Shown here one piece after another: positions 36,287 to 45,949 of a stretch of DNA of 64,000 bases; position 1 is the first letter of the stretch, and every line of letters starts with the position of its first letter. A program made the position numbers and the translations under genes. The notes below the pieces were generated by a model. That model saw only the letters and a list, made by a program, of their open reading frames with translations, was not told the DNA's origin and did no database searches. The stretch is taken from NCBI RefSeq assembly GCF_002291145.1, contig NZ_NTGE01000035.1, positions 1-64,000 on the forward strand, in the 5' to 3' direction. This DNA comes from Streptomyces sp. SA15. GTDB taxonomy: Bacteria > Actinomycetota > Actinomycetes > Streptomycetales > Streptomycetaceae.

Positions 36287-37714
36287 ATGGCAACGGCGCC
36301 CAGCGTCTCCTACTCGATGACGGTCCGGCTGGAGGTGCCCGCGAGCGGAACCGCGGTCTCCCAGCTCACCACGGCCGTCGAGTCCCACGGAGGCTCGGTG
36401 ACCGGCCTCGACGTCACCGCGTCCGGCCACGAGAAACTCCGCATCGACGTCACGATCGCGGCCACCTCCACCGGCCACGCCGACGAGATCGTCGAGCAGC
36501 TCCGCGGCATTGAGGGCGTCACGCTGGGCAAGGTCTCCGACCGTACGTTCCTGATGCACCTCGGCGGCAAGATCGAGATGGCGTCGAAGCACCCCATCCG
36601 CAACCGCGACGACCTGTCCATGGTCTACACGCCGGGCGTGGCCCGCGTCTGCATGGCGATCGCCGAGAACCCCGAGGACGCGCGGCGTCTGACCATCAAG
36701 CGCAATTCGGTTGCGGTAGTGACGGACGGCTCGGCCGTTCTGGGCCTCGGCAACATCGGGCCCAAGGCCGCCCTCCCCGTCATGGAGGGCAAGGCGGCCC
36801 TCTTCAAGCGGTTCGCCGGCATCGACGCCTGGCCGCTCTGCCTGGACACCCAGGACACCGACGCGATCGTCGAGATCGTCAAGGCGATCGCCCCCGGATT
36901 CGCCGGCATCAACCTCGAGGACATCTCCGCGCCCCGCTGCTTCGAGATCGAGGCGCGGCTGCGTGAGGCCCTCGACATCCCCGTCTTCCACGACGACCAG
37001 CACGGCACGGCGATCGTCGTCCTCGCCGCCCTCACCAACGCGCTTCGCGTGGTGGGCAAGGCGATTGAGGACGTGCGCGTCGTCATGTCCGGCGCCGGCG
37101 CGGCCGGTACGGCCATCCTCAAACTGCTGATCGCCGCGGGCGTCAAGAACTCCGTCGTCGCCGACATCCACGGCGTCGTGCACGCCGGCCGCGAGGACCT
37201 GGTCGACGCCGCTGAGGACTCGGCGCTGCGCTGGATCGCCGACAACACCAACCCCGAGGGGCTGACGGGGACGCTGAAGGAGGCCGTGCGCGGCGCGGAC
37301 GTCTTCATCGGCGTCTCGGCTCCCAACGTCCTCGACGGCGACGACGTGGCCGGCATGGCCGACGGCGGGATCGTGTTCGCGCTCGCGAACCCGGACCCCG
37401 AGGTGGACCCGGCAATCGCCCGCCAGACGGCGGCGGTTGTGGCCACCGGCCGCTCCGACTTCCCGAACCAGATCAACAACGTGCTGGTCTTCCCGGGCGT
37501 CTTCCGCGGCCTGCTGGACGCGCAGTCCCGCACGGTCAACACGGAGATGATGATCGCGGCCGCGAAGGCCCTCGCGGACGTGGTGACGGAGGACGAGCTC
37601 AACCCGAACTACATCGTCCCGAGCGTGTTCAACGACAAGGTCGCGGGCGCGGTGGCCGGGGCGGTGCGGGAAGCGGCGAAGGCCGTCGGGGCGGCGGCTC
37701 CTTCGGTGTCGTAG
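36287..37714 (+). CDS. Malic enzyme with N-terminal ACT-like domain
   Basis: 475 residues. The first ~80 residues look like an ACT regulatory domain. The catalytic part has YTPGVARVC, the metal/substrate region FHDDQHGTAIVVLAAL and a GAGAAGTAI nucleotide-binding loop. It oxidatively decarboxylates malate to pyruvate. The S. coelicolor gene at this position (SCO2951) is the NAD-dependent one; cofactor choice is not proven here. Confidence 0.92.
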   Translation: MATAPSVSYSMTVRLEVPASGTAVSQLTTAVESHGGSVTGLDVTASGHEKLRIDVTIAATSTGHADEIVEQLRGIEGVTLGKVSDRTFLMHLGGKIEMASKHPIRNRDDLSMVYTPGVARVCMAIAENPEDARRLTIKRNSVAVVTDGSAVLGLGNIGPKAALPVMEGKAALFKRFAGIDAWPLCLDTQDTDAIVEIVKAIAPGFAGINLEDISAPRCFEIEARLREALDIPVFHDDQHGTAIVVLAALTNALRVVGKAIEDVRVVMSGAGAAGTAILKLLIAAGVKNSVVADIHGVVHAGREDLVDAAEDSALRWIADNTNPEGLTGTLKEAVRGADVFIGVSAPNVLDGDDVAGMADGGIVFALANPDPEVDPAIARQTAAVVATGRSDFPNQINNVLVFPGVFRGLLDAQSRTVNTEMMIAAAKALADVVTEDELNPNYIVPSVFNDKVAGAVAGAVREAAKAVGAAAPSVS

Positions 37715-37729
37715 GCCCTCGTGGCGCTC

Positions 37730-37839
37730 TGCGGGTGCTCTGCGGGTGTGCTGCGGGTGTGCTGCGGGTGTGCTGCGGGTGTGCTGCGGGTGTGCTGCGG
37801 GTGCTCTGCGGGTGTGCTGCGGGTGTGCTGCGGGTGTTC
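37730..37839 (+). repeat. 11-bp tandem repeat, ten units
   Basis: Unit TGCGGGTGTGC; units 1 and 7 read TGCGGGTGCTC and unit 10 TGCGGGTGTTC. It starts 15 bases after the malic-enzyme stop. The 452-base gap to hupA holds this repeat and an untranslated region without a convincing gene. Confidence 0.9.
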
Positions 37840-38166
37840 AGTCGGTGTGGTTCGCTGTGAGGATCACCACGGCATGACATCGGCGCGTCGTGGAACCCGG
37901 GGTTCTTGGCCTCCGTTTATCGTGTCGCCAGGCTCAGGCCCTCTTTTCGTGTGACTCCCATGGGTGTTCTCACAACTCCTGGGGGTGCCGGATTGGCTTT
38001 CCCGCCGCAGGTAGGGGCAGGATGCGTCCCTGGGCGCGAGGGTCTGACGACGGACCCGGGTCCGGGGCCTGTCCGAGGACCCTGGCAGCATCGGCATCGC
38101 AGTGCCGAATCATGCGGCTCTGCCGCGTGGCACGCCTCAACGGCAAGAAGAACACGGGAGTACAAC

Positions 38167-38448
38167 ATGAACCGCAGTGAGCTGGTGGCCGCGCTGGCCG
38201 ACCGCGCCGAGGTGACCCGCAAGGACGCCGACGCCGTTCTGGCCGCGTTCGCCGAGACCGTCGGCGAGGTCGTCGCCAAGGGCGACGAGAAGGTCACCAT
38301 CCCCGGCTTCCTGACCTTCGAGCGCACCCACCGTGCCGCTCGCACCGCGCGCAACCCGCAGACCGGCGACCCGATCCAGATCCCGGCCGGCTACAGCGTG
38401 AAGGTCTCCGCGGGCAGCAAGCTCAAGGAAGCGGCCAAGGGCAAGTGA
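38167..38448 (+). CDS. hupA: Nucleoid protein HU (HupA)
   Basis: 93 residues from ATG 38167, preceded by GGGAG. It starts MNRSELVAALADRAEVTRKD and has the DNA-binding arm region RAARTARNPQTGDPIQIPAGYSV... of HU/IHF. No Lys-rich tail, so it is the short vegetative HU (HupA) rather than HupS. Confidence 0.93.
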   Translation: MNRSELVAALADRAEVTRKDADAVLAAFAETVGEVVAKGDEKVTIPGFLTFERTHRAARTARNPQTGDPIQIPAGYSVKVSAGSKLKEAAKGK

Positions 38449-38494
38449 CCTTGCCGCTACACCACGGGACGGTGTACGGCACGTGAGTAACGCC

Positions 38495-38531
38495 GATGGG
38501 GCGGCCCCCGGGTTCCGGGGGCCGCCCCATC
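38495..38531. terminator. Bidirectional terminator between hupA and murA
   Basis: GATGGGGCGGCCCCCGG (38495-38511) and its exact complement (38515-38531), three-base loop, between convergent genes. Confidence 0.85.
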
Positions 38532-38559
38532 GTGGTTCGCTCACCGACAGCAGCTGGAT

Positions 38560-39900
38560 CTACCCGAGTGCTTTACCCGGGAGCTCCACCTTGGCCCCCA
38601 GTTCCACCAGCTTCTCCATGAAGTTCTCGTAGCCCCGGTTGATCAGGTCGATGCCGTGCACCCGGGACGTGCCCTGGGCGGCCAGTGCGGCGATGAGGTA
38701 CGAGAAGCCGCCGCGGAGGTCGGGGATGACGAGGTCGGCGCCCTGGAGCCGGGTGGGGCCGGAGACGACCGCGGAGTGCAGGAAGTTGCGCTGGCCGAAA
38801 CGGCAGTTCGAAGCGCCCAGGCACTCGCGGTACAGCTGGATGTGCGCCCCCATCTGGTTCAGCGCGGAGGTGAAGCCCAGCCGGGACTCGTAGACCGTCT
38901 CGTGGATGATGGACAGCCCGGTCGCCTGTGTCAGGGCGACGACCAGCGGCTGCTGCCAGTCCGTCTGGAAGCCGGGGTGCACGTCCGTCTCGAGGGCGAT
39001 GGACTTCAACTGGCCACCGGGGTGCCAGAAGCGGATGCCCTCGTCGTCGATCTCGAAGGCACCGCCCACCTTCCGGTAGGTGTTCAGGAACGTCATCATC
39101 GAGCGCTGCTGGGCGCCGCGGACGTAGATGTTGCCCTCGGTCGCCAGCGCCGCGGACGCCCAGGAGGCGGCCTCCAGGCGGTCGGGGAGGGCGCGGTGGT
39201 TGTAGCCGCCGAGCCTGTCCACACCGGTGACGCGGATGGTGCGGTCGGTGTCCATCGCGATGATGGCGCCCATCTTCTGCAGGACGCAGATCAGGTCCTC
39301 GATCTCCGGCTCCACGGCCGCGTTCGAGAGCTCGGTGACGCCCTCGGCGAGCACGGCCGTCAGCAGCACCTGCTCGGTCGCGCCGACGGACGGGTAGGGC
39401 AGCCGGATCTTCGTGCCGCGCAGCCGCCGCGGCGCTTGAAGGAACTGACCGTCCGCCCGCTTCTCGATCGTCGCGCCGAACTGCCGCAGCACCTCGAAGT
39501 GGAAGTCGATGGGCCGGCCGCCGATGTCGCAGCCGCCGAGACCGGGGATGAACGCGTGCCCGAGGCGGTGCAGCAGCGGACCGCAGAGAAGGATCGGGAT
39601 ACGGCTCGAACCCGCGTGGGCATCGATGTCGGCGACGTTCGCGCTCTCCACCGACGTCGGGTCCATCACCAGTTCGCCCGGTTCCTCACCCGGACGGACC
39701 GTCACTCCGTGCAGCTGCAGCAGACCGCGTACGACACGAACGTCCCGGATGTCCGGGACGTTGCGCAGTCGACTCGGGCCGCTGCCCAGCAGGGCGGCGA
39801 CCATGGCCTTCGGTACGAGGTTCTTCGCACCGCGGACACGGATCTCGCCCTCCAGCGGGGTTCCGCCGTGGACAAGCAGGACATCGTCGTTGACGGTCAT
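38560..39900 (-). CDS. murA: UDP-GlcNAc 1-carboxyvinyltransferase
   Basis: 446 residues starting MTVNDDVLLVHGG at ATG 39900. It transfers enolpyruvate from PEP to UDP-GlcNAc, the first committed step of peptidoglycan synthesis. The catalytic-loop Cys is present (Cys124 in LGGCDIGGRP), so fosfomycin sensitivity is expected. The N-terminal substrate lysine lies in RGAKNLVPKA. Confidence 0.93.
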   Translation of the reverse strand: MTVNDDVLLVHGGTPLEGEIRVRGAKNLVPKAMVAALLGSGPSRLRNVPDIRDVRVVRGLLQLHGVTVRPGEEPGELVMDPTSVESANVADIDAHAGSSRIPILLCGPLLHRLGHAFIPGLGGCDIGGRPIDFHFEVLRQFGATIEKRADGQFLQAPRRLRGTKIRLPYPSVGATEQVLLTAVLAEGVTELSNAAVEPEIEDLICVLQKMGAIIAMDTDRTIRVTGVDRLGGYNHRALPDRLEAASWASAALATEGNIYVRGAQQRSMMTFLNTYRKVGGAFEIDDEGIRFWHPGGQLKSIALETDVHPGFQTDWQQPLVVALTQATGLSIIHETVYESRLGFTSALNQMGAHIQLYRECLGASNCRFGQRNFLHSAVVSGPTRLQGADLVIPDLRGGFSYLIAALAAQGTSRVHGIDLINRGYENFMEKLVELGAKVELPGKALG

Positions 39901-40143
39901 GTATCTCGCGTTCCGATGAGTGGGGCAGGGGCCAGGAGGGAAAGGGTAATCGCCGCCCACCCCCCTTCTGTAAGCCCGAGGACGGCCCGACTGCGTCATA
40001 GCTCTGTCACAACACGAACCGTTCCCTGGCGGGTACATGGGGTCACCGACCCCTTTCGTGCGCTGGGGCGCACCGGTGCGCCCTGAGCTGCATTCACTGC
40101 CGTAGGGGCATTGCCTCCCCACGCGCAGGGAAGATGCGGGATC

Positions 40144-40725
40144 ATGTCTGGCATGACCGAGGTGTCCTCGCTCACAGGGCGGTTGCTCGTGGCAACACCC
40201 GCCCTGGCGGACCCGAACTTCGACCGTGCGGTGGTGCTCCTTCTCGACCACGACGAGGAGGGCTCCCTGGGTGTCGTCCTCAACCGTCCCACCCCGGTGG
40301 ACGTGGGCGACATCCTGGAGGGCTGGGCCGATCTCGCCGGCGATCCCGGCGTCGTCTTCCAGGGCGGACCGGTCTCCCTGGACTCGGCGCTCGGCGTCGC
40401 CGTCATCCCCGGCGGCACGTCCGTCGACCGGGCCCCGCTGGGCTGGCGCCGGGTGCACGGCGCGATCGGTCTGGTCGACCTGGAGGCCCCGCCGGAACTC
40501 CTCGCCTCGGCGCTGGGAAGCCTGCGGATCTTCGCCGGTTACGCCGGCTGGGGCCCCGGCCAGCTGGAGGACGAGCTGGTGGAGGGCGCCTGGTACGTCG
40601 TCGAGTCGGAGCCGGGAGACGTCTCCTCCCCGTCCCCGGAGAGACTCTGGCGCGAGGTCCTGCGCCGCCAGCGCAACGAGCTCGCGATGGTCGCGACGTA
40701 CCCGGACGACCCTTCGCTCAACTGA
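40144..40725 (+). CDS. YqgE/AlgH family protein
   Basis: 193 residues (MSGMTEVSSLTGRLLVATP). The family blocks FDRAVVLLLDHDEEGSLGVVLNRP, FQGGPV and FAGYAGWGPGQLEDEL are all present. Function in actinobacteria is not established. ATG 40144 is chosen for its upstream purine stretch; ATG 40153 is possible. Confidence 0.9.
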   Translation: MSGMTEVSSLTGRLLVATPALADPNFDRAVVLLLDHDEEGSLGVVLNRPTPVDVGDILEGWADLAGDPGVVFQGGPVSLDSALGVAVIPGGTSVDRAPLGWRRVHGAIGLVDLEAPPELLASALGSLRIFAGYAGWGPGQLEDELVEGAWYVVESEPGDVSSPSPERLWREVLRRQRNELAMVATYPDDPSLN

Positions 40726-40755
40726 CCCATGTGAGCTTCAGTACTCTTGGTTGTT

Positions 40756-41055
40756 ATGAGCACTCTTGAGCCTGAGACCCAGCCGCAACGAGGTACTGGG
40801 ACGGGAACCCTCGTAGAGCCGGCGCCGCAGACGTCGCACGGCGACGGCGACCACGAGCGCTTCGCCCACTACGTCCAGAAGGACAAGATCATGGCGAGCG
40901 CCCTCGACGGCACCCCCGTCGTGGCGCTGTGCGGCAAGGTCTGGGTGCCGGGCCGCGACCCGAAGAAGTACCCCGTGTGTCCCATGTGCAAGGAGATCTA
41001 CGAGTCCATGGGCGCCGGCGGCGACGACAAGGGCAAGGGCGGCGGCGACAAGTAG
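40756..41055 (+). CDS. DUF3039 protein, putative zinc-binding
   Basis: 99 residues from ATG 40756. The core HERFAHYVQKDKIMASALDG...VALCGKVWVPGRDPKKYPVCPMC carries Cys-x(n)-CxxC, typical of the actinobacterial DUF3039 family. Charged Gly/Asp/Lys tail. A TACTCT -10-like box at 40742-40747 would give a nearly leaderless message. Function unknown. Confidence 0.85.
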   Translation: MSTLEPETQPQRGTGTGTLVEPAPQTSHGDGDHERFAHYVQKDKIMASALDGTPVVALCGKVWVPGRDPKKYPVCPMCKEIYESMGAGGDDKGKGGGDK

Positions 41056-41094
41056 CCCTGTCCGGCTGAGGGTTCGGCCCGTCTGAGGTTCTTG

Positions 41095-41135
41095 GAAGGC
41101 CCCCGGGGCGCGTCAAGCGCGCCCCGGGGGCCTTC
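41095..41135 (+). terminator. Strong terminator after the DUF3039 gene
   Basis: GAAGGCCCCCGGGGCGCG (41095-41112) and its exact complement (41118-41135), five-base loop. Confidence 0.85.
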
Positions 41136-41162
41136 GTGCGTTCGCACACCCCTGTGTCACGA

Positions 41163-41178
41163 AGTGGTTGAGACCTCT
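41163..41178. promoter_or_regulatory. DasR-responsive element (dre)
   Basis: AGTGGTTGAGACCTCT matches 13 of 16 positions of the dre palindrome AGTGGTCTAGACCACT. It lies 95 bases before the sugar-binding gene, so the operon is probably repressed by the GlcNAc regulator DasR. Confidence 0.7.
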
Positions 41179-41236
41179 TGTGGACATGTTCATGTACTCC
41201 ATAACCTTCGTTGCGTTGTGCAGAGCGAAACCGTCA

Positions 41237-41251
41237 TTGCATATCTTGCAA
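41237..41251. promoter_or_regulatory. Second inverted repeat before the sugar operon
   Basis: TTGCA-TATCT-TGCAA, 22 bases before the start codon. It could be a second operator or overlap the core promoter. Confidence 0.4.
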
Positions 41252-41273
41252 CGCACGCCCGGAGGAACACTCC

Positions 41274-42566
41274 ATGAAGCTCGCCCCCCGACTGGCCGTT
41301 CTCCTGGCCGCCCTCGTCGTCACCGCCTGTGCCCCCCAGACATCCGACAACTCCTCCTCCGACACGGACGAGCAGAGCGGCACCCTGCGCGTCTGGCTCT
41401 TCCAGGAGGTCAACAACAAGCCCAAGGAAGAGGTCGTCGACTCCGTCCTCGCCGATTTCCAGAAGGCGCACAAGGACACCAAGGTCACTGTCGAGTACAT
41501 CCCCGTCGAGACCCGCGCCCAGCGCATGAAGGCCGCCTTCAACGACCCGAAGAGCGCCCCCGACGTCATCGAGTACGGCAACACCGACACCGCCGGCTAT
41601 GTGAAGGACGGCGGACTCGCCGAGGTCACCAAGGACTTCACGTCCTGGAGCGAGGCCAAGGACACCGACCCGACCGCGAGACAGTCGGTCACGGTGGACG
41701 GCAAGATCTACGGGGCGCCGTACTTCGTCGGCGTAAGGGCCCTGTACTACCGGACCGACATCTTCAAGGACCTCGGCCTGGAAGTCCCGAAGACCATGGC
41801 CGAGTTGGCCACCACCGCCCGCGAGATCCGGGCCGCCGAGCCCAACCTGTACGGCCTCGTGGTCGGCGGCGCCTACACCTACGGCGCGATGCCGTTCATC
41901 TGGGCGGGCGGCGGCGAGATCGCCACGGGCAAGGGAGGGTCGTACGCCTCCGCCATCGACAGTGCGGCCGCCCAGAAGGGCATCAAGGCGTACACGTCGC
42001 TGTTCTCGGACGACAATTGTCCGGCCGCCAAGTGCGCGGGCATGGGCGGCAACGACACGATCACCGCGTTCGCGGCCGGTCAGGCGGGCATGGCGATCGG
42101 CGGCGACTTCAGCTACACGGCCGTGGAAGCCGGGAAGGTGAAAGGCAAGTACGCGGTCGTGCCGCTGCCGGGAGTGAAGGCCGGGGAGATCGCGCCGGCG
42201 TTCGCCGGGGGCAACAACATCGGTGTCCTGAAGAGCACCTCGCACCGCACCCTCGCGGTCGACCTGATGAAGCGGATGGCTTCGAAGAAGACGCAGGAAG
42301 AGCTGTTCGGGGCGATGGGCTTCCTGCCGACATTCACGGACGTACGGCAGCAGGTCGCGGCCGAGCAGCCGTACGTGAAGCCCTTCGTGGACACCCTCGC
42401 CGCGGACACCAAGTTCGTGCCCGCCTCGCCCGCCTGGGCGCAGATCGACTCCTCGCTGGTCCTGCCGACCATGTTCCAGGAGGTCATCAGCGGCAAGAAG
42501 GACGTGGCGACGGCCTCCAAGGACGCGGCGACCAAGATGAACGACGCGTTCGGCTCCGCCGGGTGA
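41274..42566 (+). CDS. Amino-sugar ABC binding lipoprotein
   Basis: 430 residues from ATG 41274 after GGAGG. The lipobox LVVTAC puts the lipid Cys at residue 19. Family 1 solute-binding protein (TLRVWLFQEVNN, YYRTDIFKDLG). The dre site and the GH20 gene point to GlcNAc or chito-oligosaccharides. Its stop overlaps the first permease start. Confidence 0.88.
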   Translation: MKLAPRLAVLLAALVVTACAPQTSDNSSSDTDEQSGTLRVWLFQEVNNKPKEEVVDSVLADFQKAHKDTKVTVEYIPVETRAQRMKAAFNDPKSAPDVIEYGNTDTAGYVKDGGLAEVTKDFTSWSEAKDTDPTARQSVTVDGKIYGAPYFVGVRALYYRTDIFKDLGLEVPKTMAELATTAREIRAAEPNLYGLVVGGAYTYGAMPFIWAGGGEIATGKGGSYASAIDSAAAQKGIKAYTSLFSDDNCPAAKCAGMGGNDTITAFAAGQAGMAIGGDFSYTAVEAGKVKGKYAVVPLPGVKAGEIAPAFAGGNNIGVLKSTSHRTLAVDLMKRMASKKTQEELFGAMGFLPTFTDVRQQVAAEQPYVKPFVDTLAADTKFVPASPAWAQIDSSLVLPTMFQEVISGKKDVATASKDAATKMNDAFGSAG

Positions 42567-43480
42567 CGCCGGTGCCTGCCCCGCGCCCCCTGGGGCGCGG
42601 GGGTGCGCGGGGTCAAAAGGCTCCCTGGCTCTACCTCGCGCCCGCCCTCGTCGTCCTCGGCGGGCTGCTCGTCTACCCCATCTACCAACTCGGCCTGATC
42701 TCCTTCTTCCAGTACACCCAGGCGCAGGTCAGCGGCGGCGAGCCGACCACCTTCCGGGGCCTGGGGAACTACACCGAGTTGTTCGGGGACGACCAGTTCT
42801 GGCAGGTGCTGCTGGCGACGGTCCTCTTCGCGGCGGCCTGTGTCGTCTCCACCCTCGCGGTCGGCTGTGCGCTCGCCGTCCTGCTCACGCGCGTGCGTGC
42901 CGTGCCCCGGCTCGCGCTGATGCTGGCCGCGCTGGGTGCTTGGGCGACGCCGGCGATCACGGGTTCGACGGTCTGGCTGTTCCTCTTCGACCCGGACTTC
43001 GGCCCGGTGAACCGGGTGCTGGGGCTCGGCGACCACTCGTGGACGTACGGCCGCTTCAGCGCCTTCTTCCTCGTCCTGCTCGAAGTGGTGTGGTGCTCCT
43101 TCCCGTTCGTGATGGTGACGGTGTACGCCGGTATCCGTGCCGTACCGAGCGAGGTCCTGGAGGCCGCCGCCCTGGACGGTGCCTCCCAGTGGCGCATCTG
43201 GCGGTCGGTGCTCGCGCCGATGCTCCGGCCGATCCTGACGGTCGTCACCATCCAGTCGGTCATCTGGGACTTCAAGGTCTTCACGCAGATCTACGTCATG
43301 ACGGGCGGCGGCGGGATCGCCGGACAGAACCTCGTGCTCAACGTCTACGCCTACCAACAGGCGTTCGCGTCCTCGCAGTACGGCCTCGGCTCGGCGATCG
43401 GCGTGGTCATGCTGCTGATCCTGCTCGCCGTCACGCTCGTGTACCTGCGGCTGCTGCGCCGGCAGGGGGAGGAACTGTGA
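42563..43480 (+). CDS. Sugar ABC permease (MalF type)
   Basis: 305 residues from GTG 42563 (GTGA overlap). About six membrane segments; EAA loop EAAALDGASQWRIWRSVLAP. Partner of the next permease; ATPase not encoded here. Confidence 0.9.
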   Translation: MTPVPAPRPLGRGGARGQKAPWLYLAPALVVLGGLLVYPIYQLGLISFFQYTQAQVSGGEPTTFRGLGNYTELFGDDQFWQVLLATVLFAAACVVSTLAVGCALAVLLTRVRAVPRLALMLAALGAWATPAITGSTVWLFLFDPDFGPVNRVLGLGDHSWTYGRFSAFFLVLLEVVWCSFPFVMVTVYAGIRAVPSEVLEAAALDGASQWRIWRSVLAPMLRPILTVVTIQSVIWDFKVFTQIYVMTGGGGIAGQNLVLNVYAYQQAFASSQYGLGSAIGVVMLLILLAVTLVYLRLLRRQGEEL

Positions 43481-44322
43481 ATCTTCTACGTGGCCTGGTA
43501 CAACGCCCCTGGCGGCTGGCCGCCGAGGCCTCCGCCCTGCTGATCGCGGTCGCCGTCGCCTTCCCCCTGTACTGGATGGTGCTGAGCGCCTTCAAACCGG
43601 CCGGCGAAATCGAGTCGGCCCAGCCCCGGCCATGGACCCTGGCCCCCTCCCTGGACTCCTTCCGACGGGTCTTCGAGCAGCAGGAATTCGGCCGTTACTT
43701 CCTCAACAGCCTGCTCGTGGCGGGTAGTGTCGTGATCGCCTCGGCGTTGATCGCGTTTCTCGCGGCGACCGCCGTGACACGATTCCGGTTCCGCTTCCGG
43801 ACCACCCTGCTGATCATGTTTCTGGTGGCCCAGATGGTGCCCGTGGAAGCCCTCACGATCCCCTTGTTCTTCCTCATGCGGGACTTCGGCCAGCTGAACA
43901 CGCTGGGCTCGCTGATCCTGCCGCACATCGCCTTCTCGCTGCCGTTCGCGATCTGGATGCTGCGGGGGTTCGTGAAAGCCGTACCGGAGGCGCTAGAGGA
44001 GGCCGCGTACATCGACGGGGCGAGCCGGGCGCGGTTCCTGTGGCAGATCCTTTTCCCGCTGGTCTTCCCCGGGTTGGTGGCCACGAGCGTGTTCTCCTTC
44101 ATCTCCGCCTGGAACGACTTCCTGTTCGCCAAGTCCTTCATCATCAGCGACACTTCCCAGTCGACCCTGCCGATGGCCCTGCTGGTCTTCTACAAGCCGG
44201 ACGACCCGGACTGGGGTGGTGTGATGGCGGCCTCCACGGTGATGACGATTCCGGTGCTGATCTTCTTCGTACTCGTACAGCGACGGCTGGTCTCCGGGCT
44301 GGGCGGAGCGGTTAAGGACTGA
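43477..44322 (+). CDS. Sugar ABC permease (MalG type)
   Basis: 281 residues from GTG 43477 (GTGA overlap). About six membrane segments; EAA loop EEAAYIDGASRARFLWQILFP. Its stop is one base before the hexosaminidase start. Confidence 0.9.
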   Translation: MNLLRGLVQRPWRLAAEASALLIAVAVAFPLYWMVLSAFKPAGEIESAQPRPWTLAPSLDSFRRVFEQQEFGRYFLNSLLVAGSVVIASALIAFLAATAVTRFRFRFRTTLLIMFLVAQMVPVEALTIPLFFLMRDFGQLNTLGSLILPHIAFSLPFAIWMLRGFVKAVPEALEEAAYIDGASRARFLWQILFPLVFPGLVATSVFSFISAWNDFLFAKSFIISDTSQSTLPMALLVFYKPDDPDWGGVMAASTVMTIPVLIFFVLVQRRLVSGLGGAVKD

Positions 44323-44323
44323 C

Positions 44324-45949
44324 GTGACTGAACTGATTCCGACCCCCCGCAGCGTCGTCGCCGGTTCCGGCGAGGTACGGCTGACGGCGCACTCCCAGCT
44401 CTACGCCGGCACCGCGACGGAGGGCGTCGGTCACTGGCTGGGCACCGTCCTCCGGCAGGCCACCGGCCTGCCGCTGCGCGAGGGGCGGGAACTCGACGAC
44501 ACCGACGGCGACGGCATCGGGCTCCAGCTCGACCCCGAACTCGGCCCCGAGGAGTACCGCCTCGTCAGCGACCCGACCGGCGTCCTCATCGAGGGCGGCA
44601 GCGCGGCCGGTGTCTTCTGGGGCGCCCAGACGCTGCGGCAGCTCCTGGGCCCCGACGCGTACCGCAGGGCCCCGATCGGCCGTGACCGCACCTGGGCCGT
44701 GCCGCACGTCACGGTCGAGGACTCCCCACGATTCCGCTGGCGCGGCCTCATGCTCGACGTGGCCCGGCACTTCATGCCCAAGGACGGCGTCCTGCGCTAC
44801 CTCGACCTGATGGCCGCGCACAAACTCAACGTCTTCCACTTCCACTTGACGGACGACCAGGGCTGGCGGATCGAGATCAAGAGGTACCCCCGGCTGACCG
44901 AGGTCGGCTCCTGGCGGGCGCGCACGAAATTCGGCCACCGGGCCTCACCGCTGTGGGAGGAGAAGCCACACGGTGGCTACTACACCCAGGACGACATCCG
45001 GGAGATCGTCGCCTACGCCGCCGAGCGGCATATCACCGTGGTCCCCGAAATCGACGTACCCGGCCACTCGCAGGCCGCCATCGCCGCGTACCCGGAACTC
45101 GGCAACACCGACGTCATCGACACGACCTCCCTCTCGGTCTGGGACAGCTGGGGCATCTCTGACAACGTACTCGCCCCCACTGACAACACCCTGCGCTTCT
45201 ACGAGGGGGTCTTCGAGGAACTCCTCGATCTTTTCCCGTCGGAGTTCGTGCACGTGGGCGGCGACGAATGCAGCAAGGACCAGTGGAAGCGGTCACCCGT
45301 CGCGCAGGCCCGCATCACGGAACTCGGCCTCGCGGACGAGGACGAGTTGCAGTCGTGGTTCATCGGACACTTCGACAAGTGGCTCTCCGCGCGCGGGCGC
45401 AGGCTCATCGGCTGGGACGAGATCCTGGAAGGCGGACTGGCCGAAGGGGCGGCCGTCTCCTCGTGGCGCGGATACCAGGGCGGGATCGCCGCCGCGCGGG
45501 CCGGCCACGACGTGGTCATGTGCCCCTCGCAGCAGGTCTACTTGGACTTCCGGCAGCACGCGGGCAAGGACGAGCCGGTCCCCATCGCCTACGTCCGCAC
45601 ACTGGAGGACGTCTTTCGGTTCGAGCCCGTTCCACCGGAGTTGACGCCCGAGGAGGCCCGGCACGTGCTCGGCACGCAGGCCAACGTGTGGACCGAGGTG
45701 ATGGAGGACCACGCGCGCGTGGACTACCAGACCTTCCCCAGGCTCGCCGCCTTCGCCGAGGTGGCGTGGAGCCGCCTGCCCGCCCCCGCCGAGCGGGACT
45801 TCGCCGACTTCGAGCGGCGGATGGCCGCCCACTACCGGCGACTCGACGCCCTGGGGGTCGCGTACCGGCCGCCCGCAGGACCGCTGCCGTGGCAGAAGCG
45901 GCCCGGTGTGCTGGGCCGGCCGATCGACGGCCCGCCCCCGAACAGGTAA
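44324..45949 (+). CDS. GH20 beta-N-acetylhexosaminidase
   Basis: 541 residues from GTG 44324. The GH20 Asp-Glu pair is D314-E315 in HVGGDECSKDQW. HLTDDQGWRIEIKRYP and PEIDVPGHSQA are also typical. No signal peptide, so it works in the cytosol on imported chito-oligosaccharides and releases GlcNAc. Last gene of the dre-preceded operon. Confidence 0.92.
   Translation: MTELIPTPRSVVAGSGEVRLTAHSQLYAGTATEGVGHWLGTVLRQATGLPLREGRELDDTDGDGIGLQLDPELGPEEYRLVSDPTGVLIEGGSAAGVFWGAQTLRQLLGPDAYRRAPIGRDRTWAVPHVTVEDSPRFRWRGLMLDVARHFMPKDGVLRYLDLMAAHKLNVFHFHLTDDQGWRIEIKRYPRLTEVGSWRARTKFGHRASPLWEEKPHGGYYTQDDIREIVAYAAERHITVVPEIDVPGHSQAAIAAYPELGNTDVIDTTSLSVWDSWGISDNVLAPTDNTLRFYEGVFEELLDLFPSEFVHVGGDECSKDQWKRSPVAQARITELGLADEDELQSWFIGHFDKWLSARGRRLIGWDEILEGGLAEGAAVSSWRGYQGGIAAARAGHDVVMCPSQQVYLDFRQHAGKDEPVPIAYVRTLEDVFRFEPVPPELTPEEARHVLGTQANVWTEVMEDHARVDYQTFPRLAAFAEVAWSRLPAPAERDFADFERRMAAHYRRLDALGVAYRPPAGPLPWQKRPGVLGRPIDGPPPNR

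Noticed and set aside
37730..37839. CRISPR array
   Set aside because: Units are 11 bp with no spacers and no cas genes.
37721..37954. A Cys-rich repeat peptide (CCGCSAGVLRV-like) in the minisatellite
   Set aside because: Direct consequence of an 11-bp repeat read in frame; no ribosome site or export signal.
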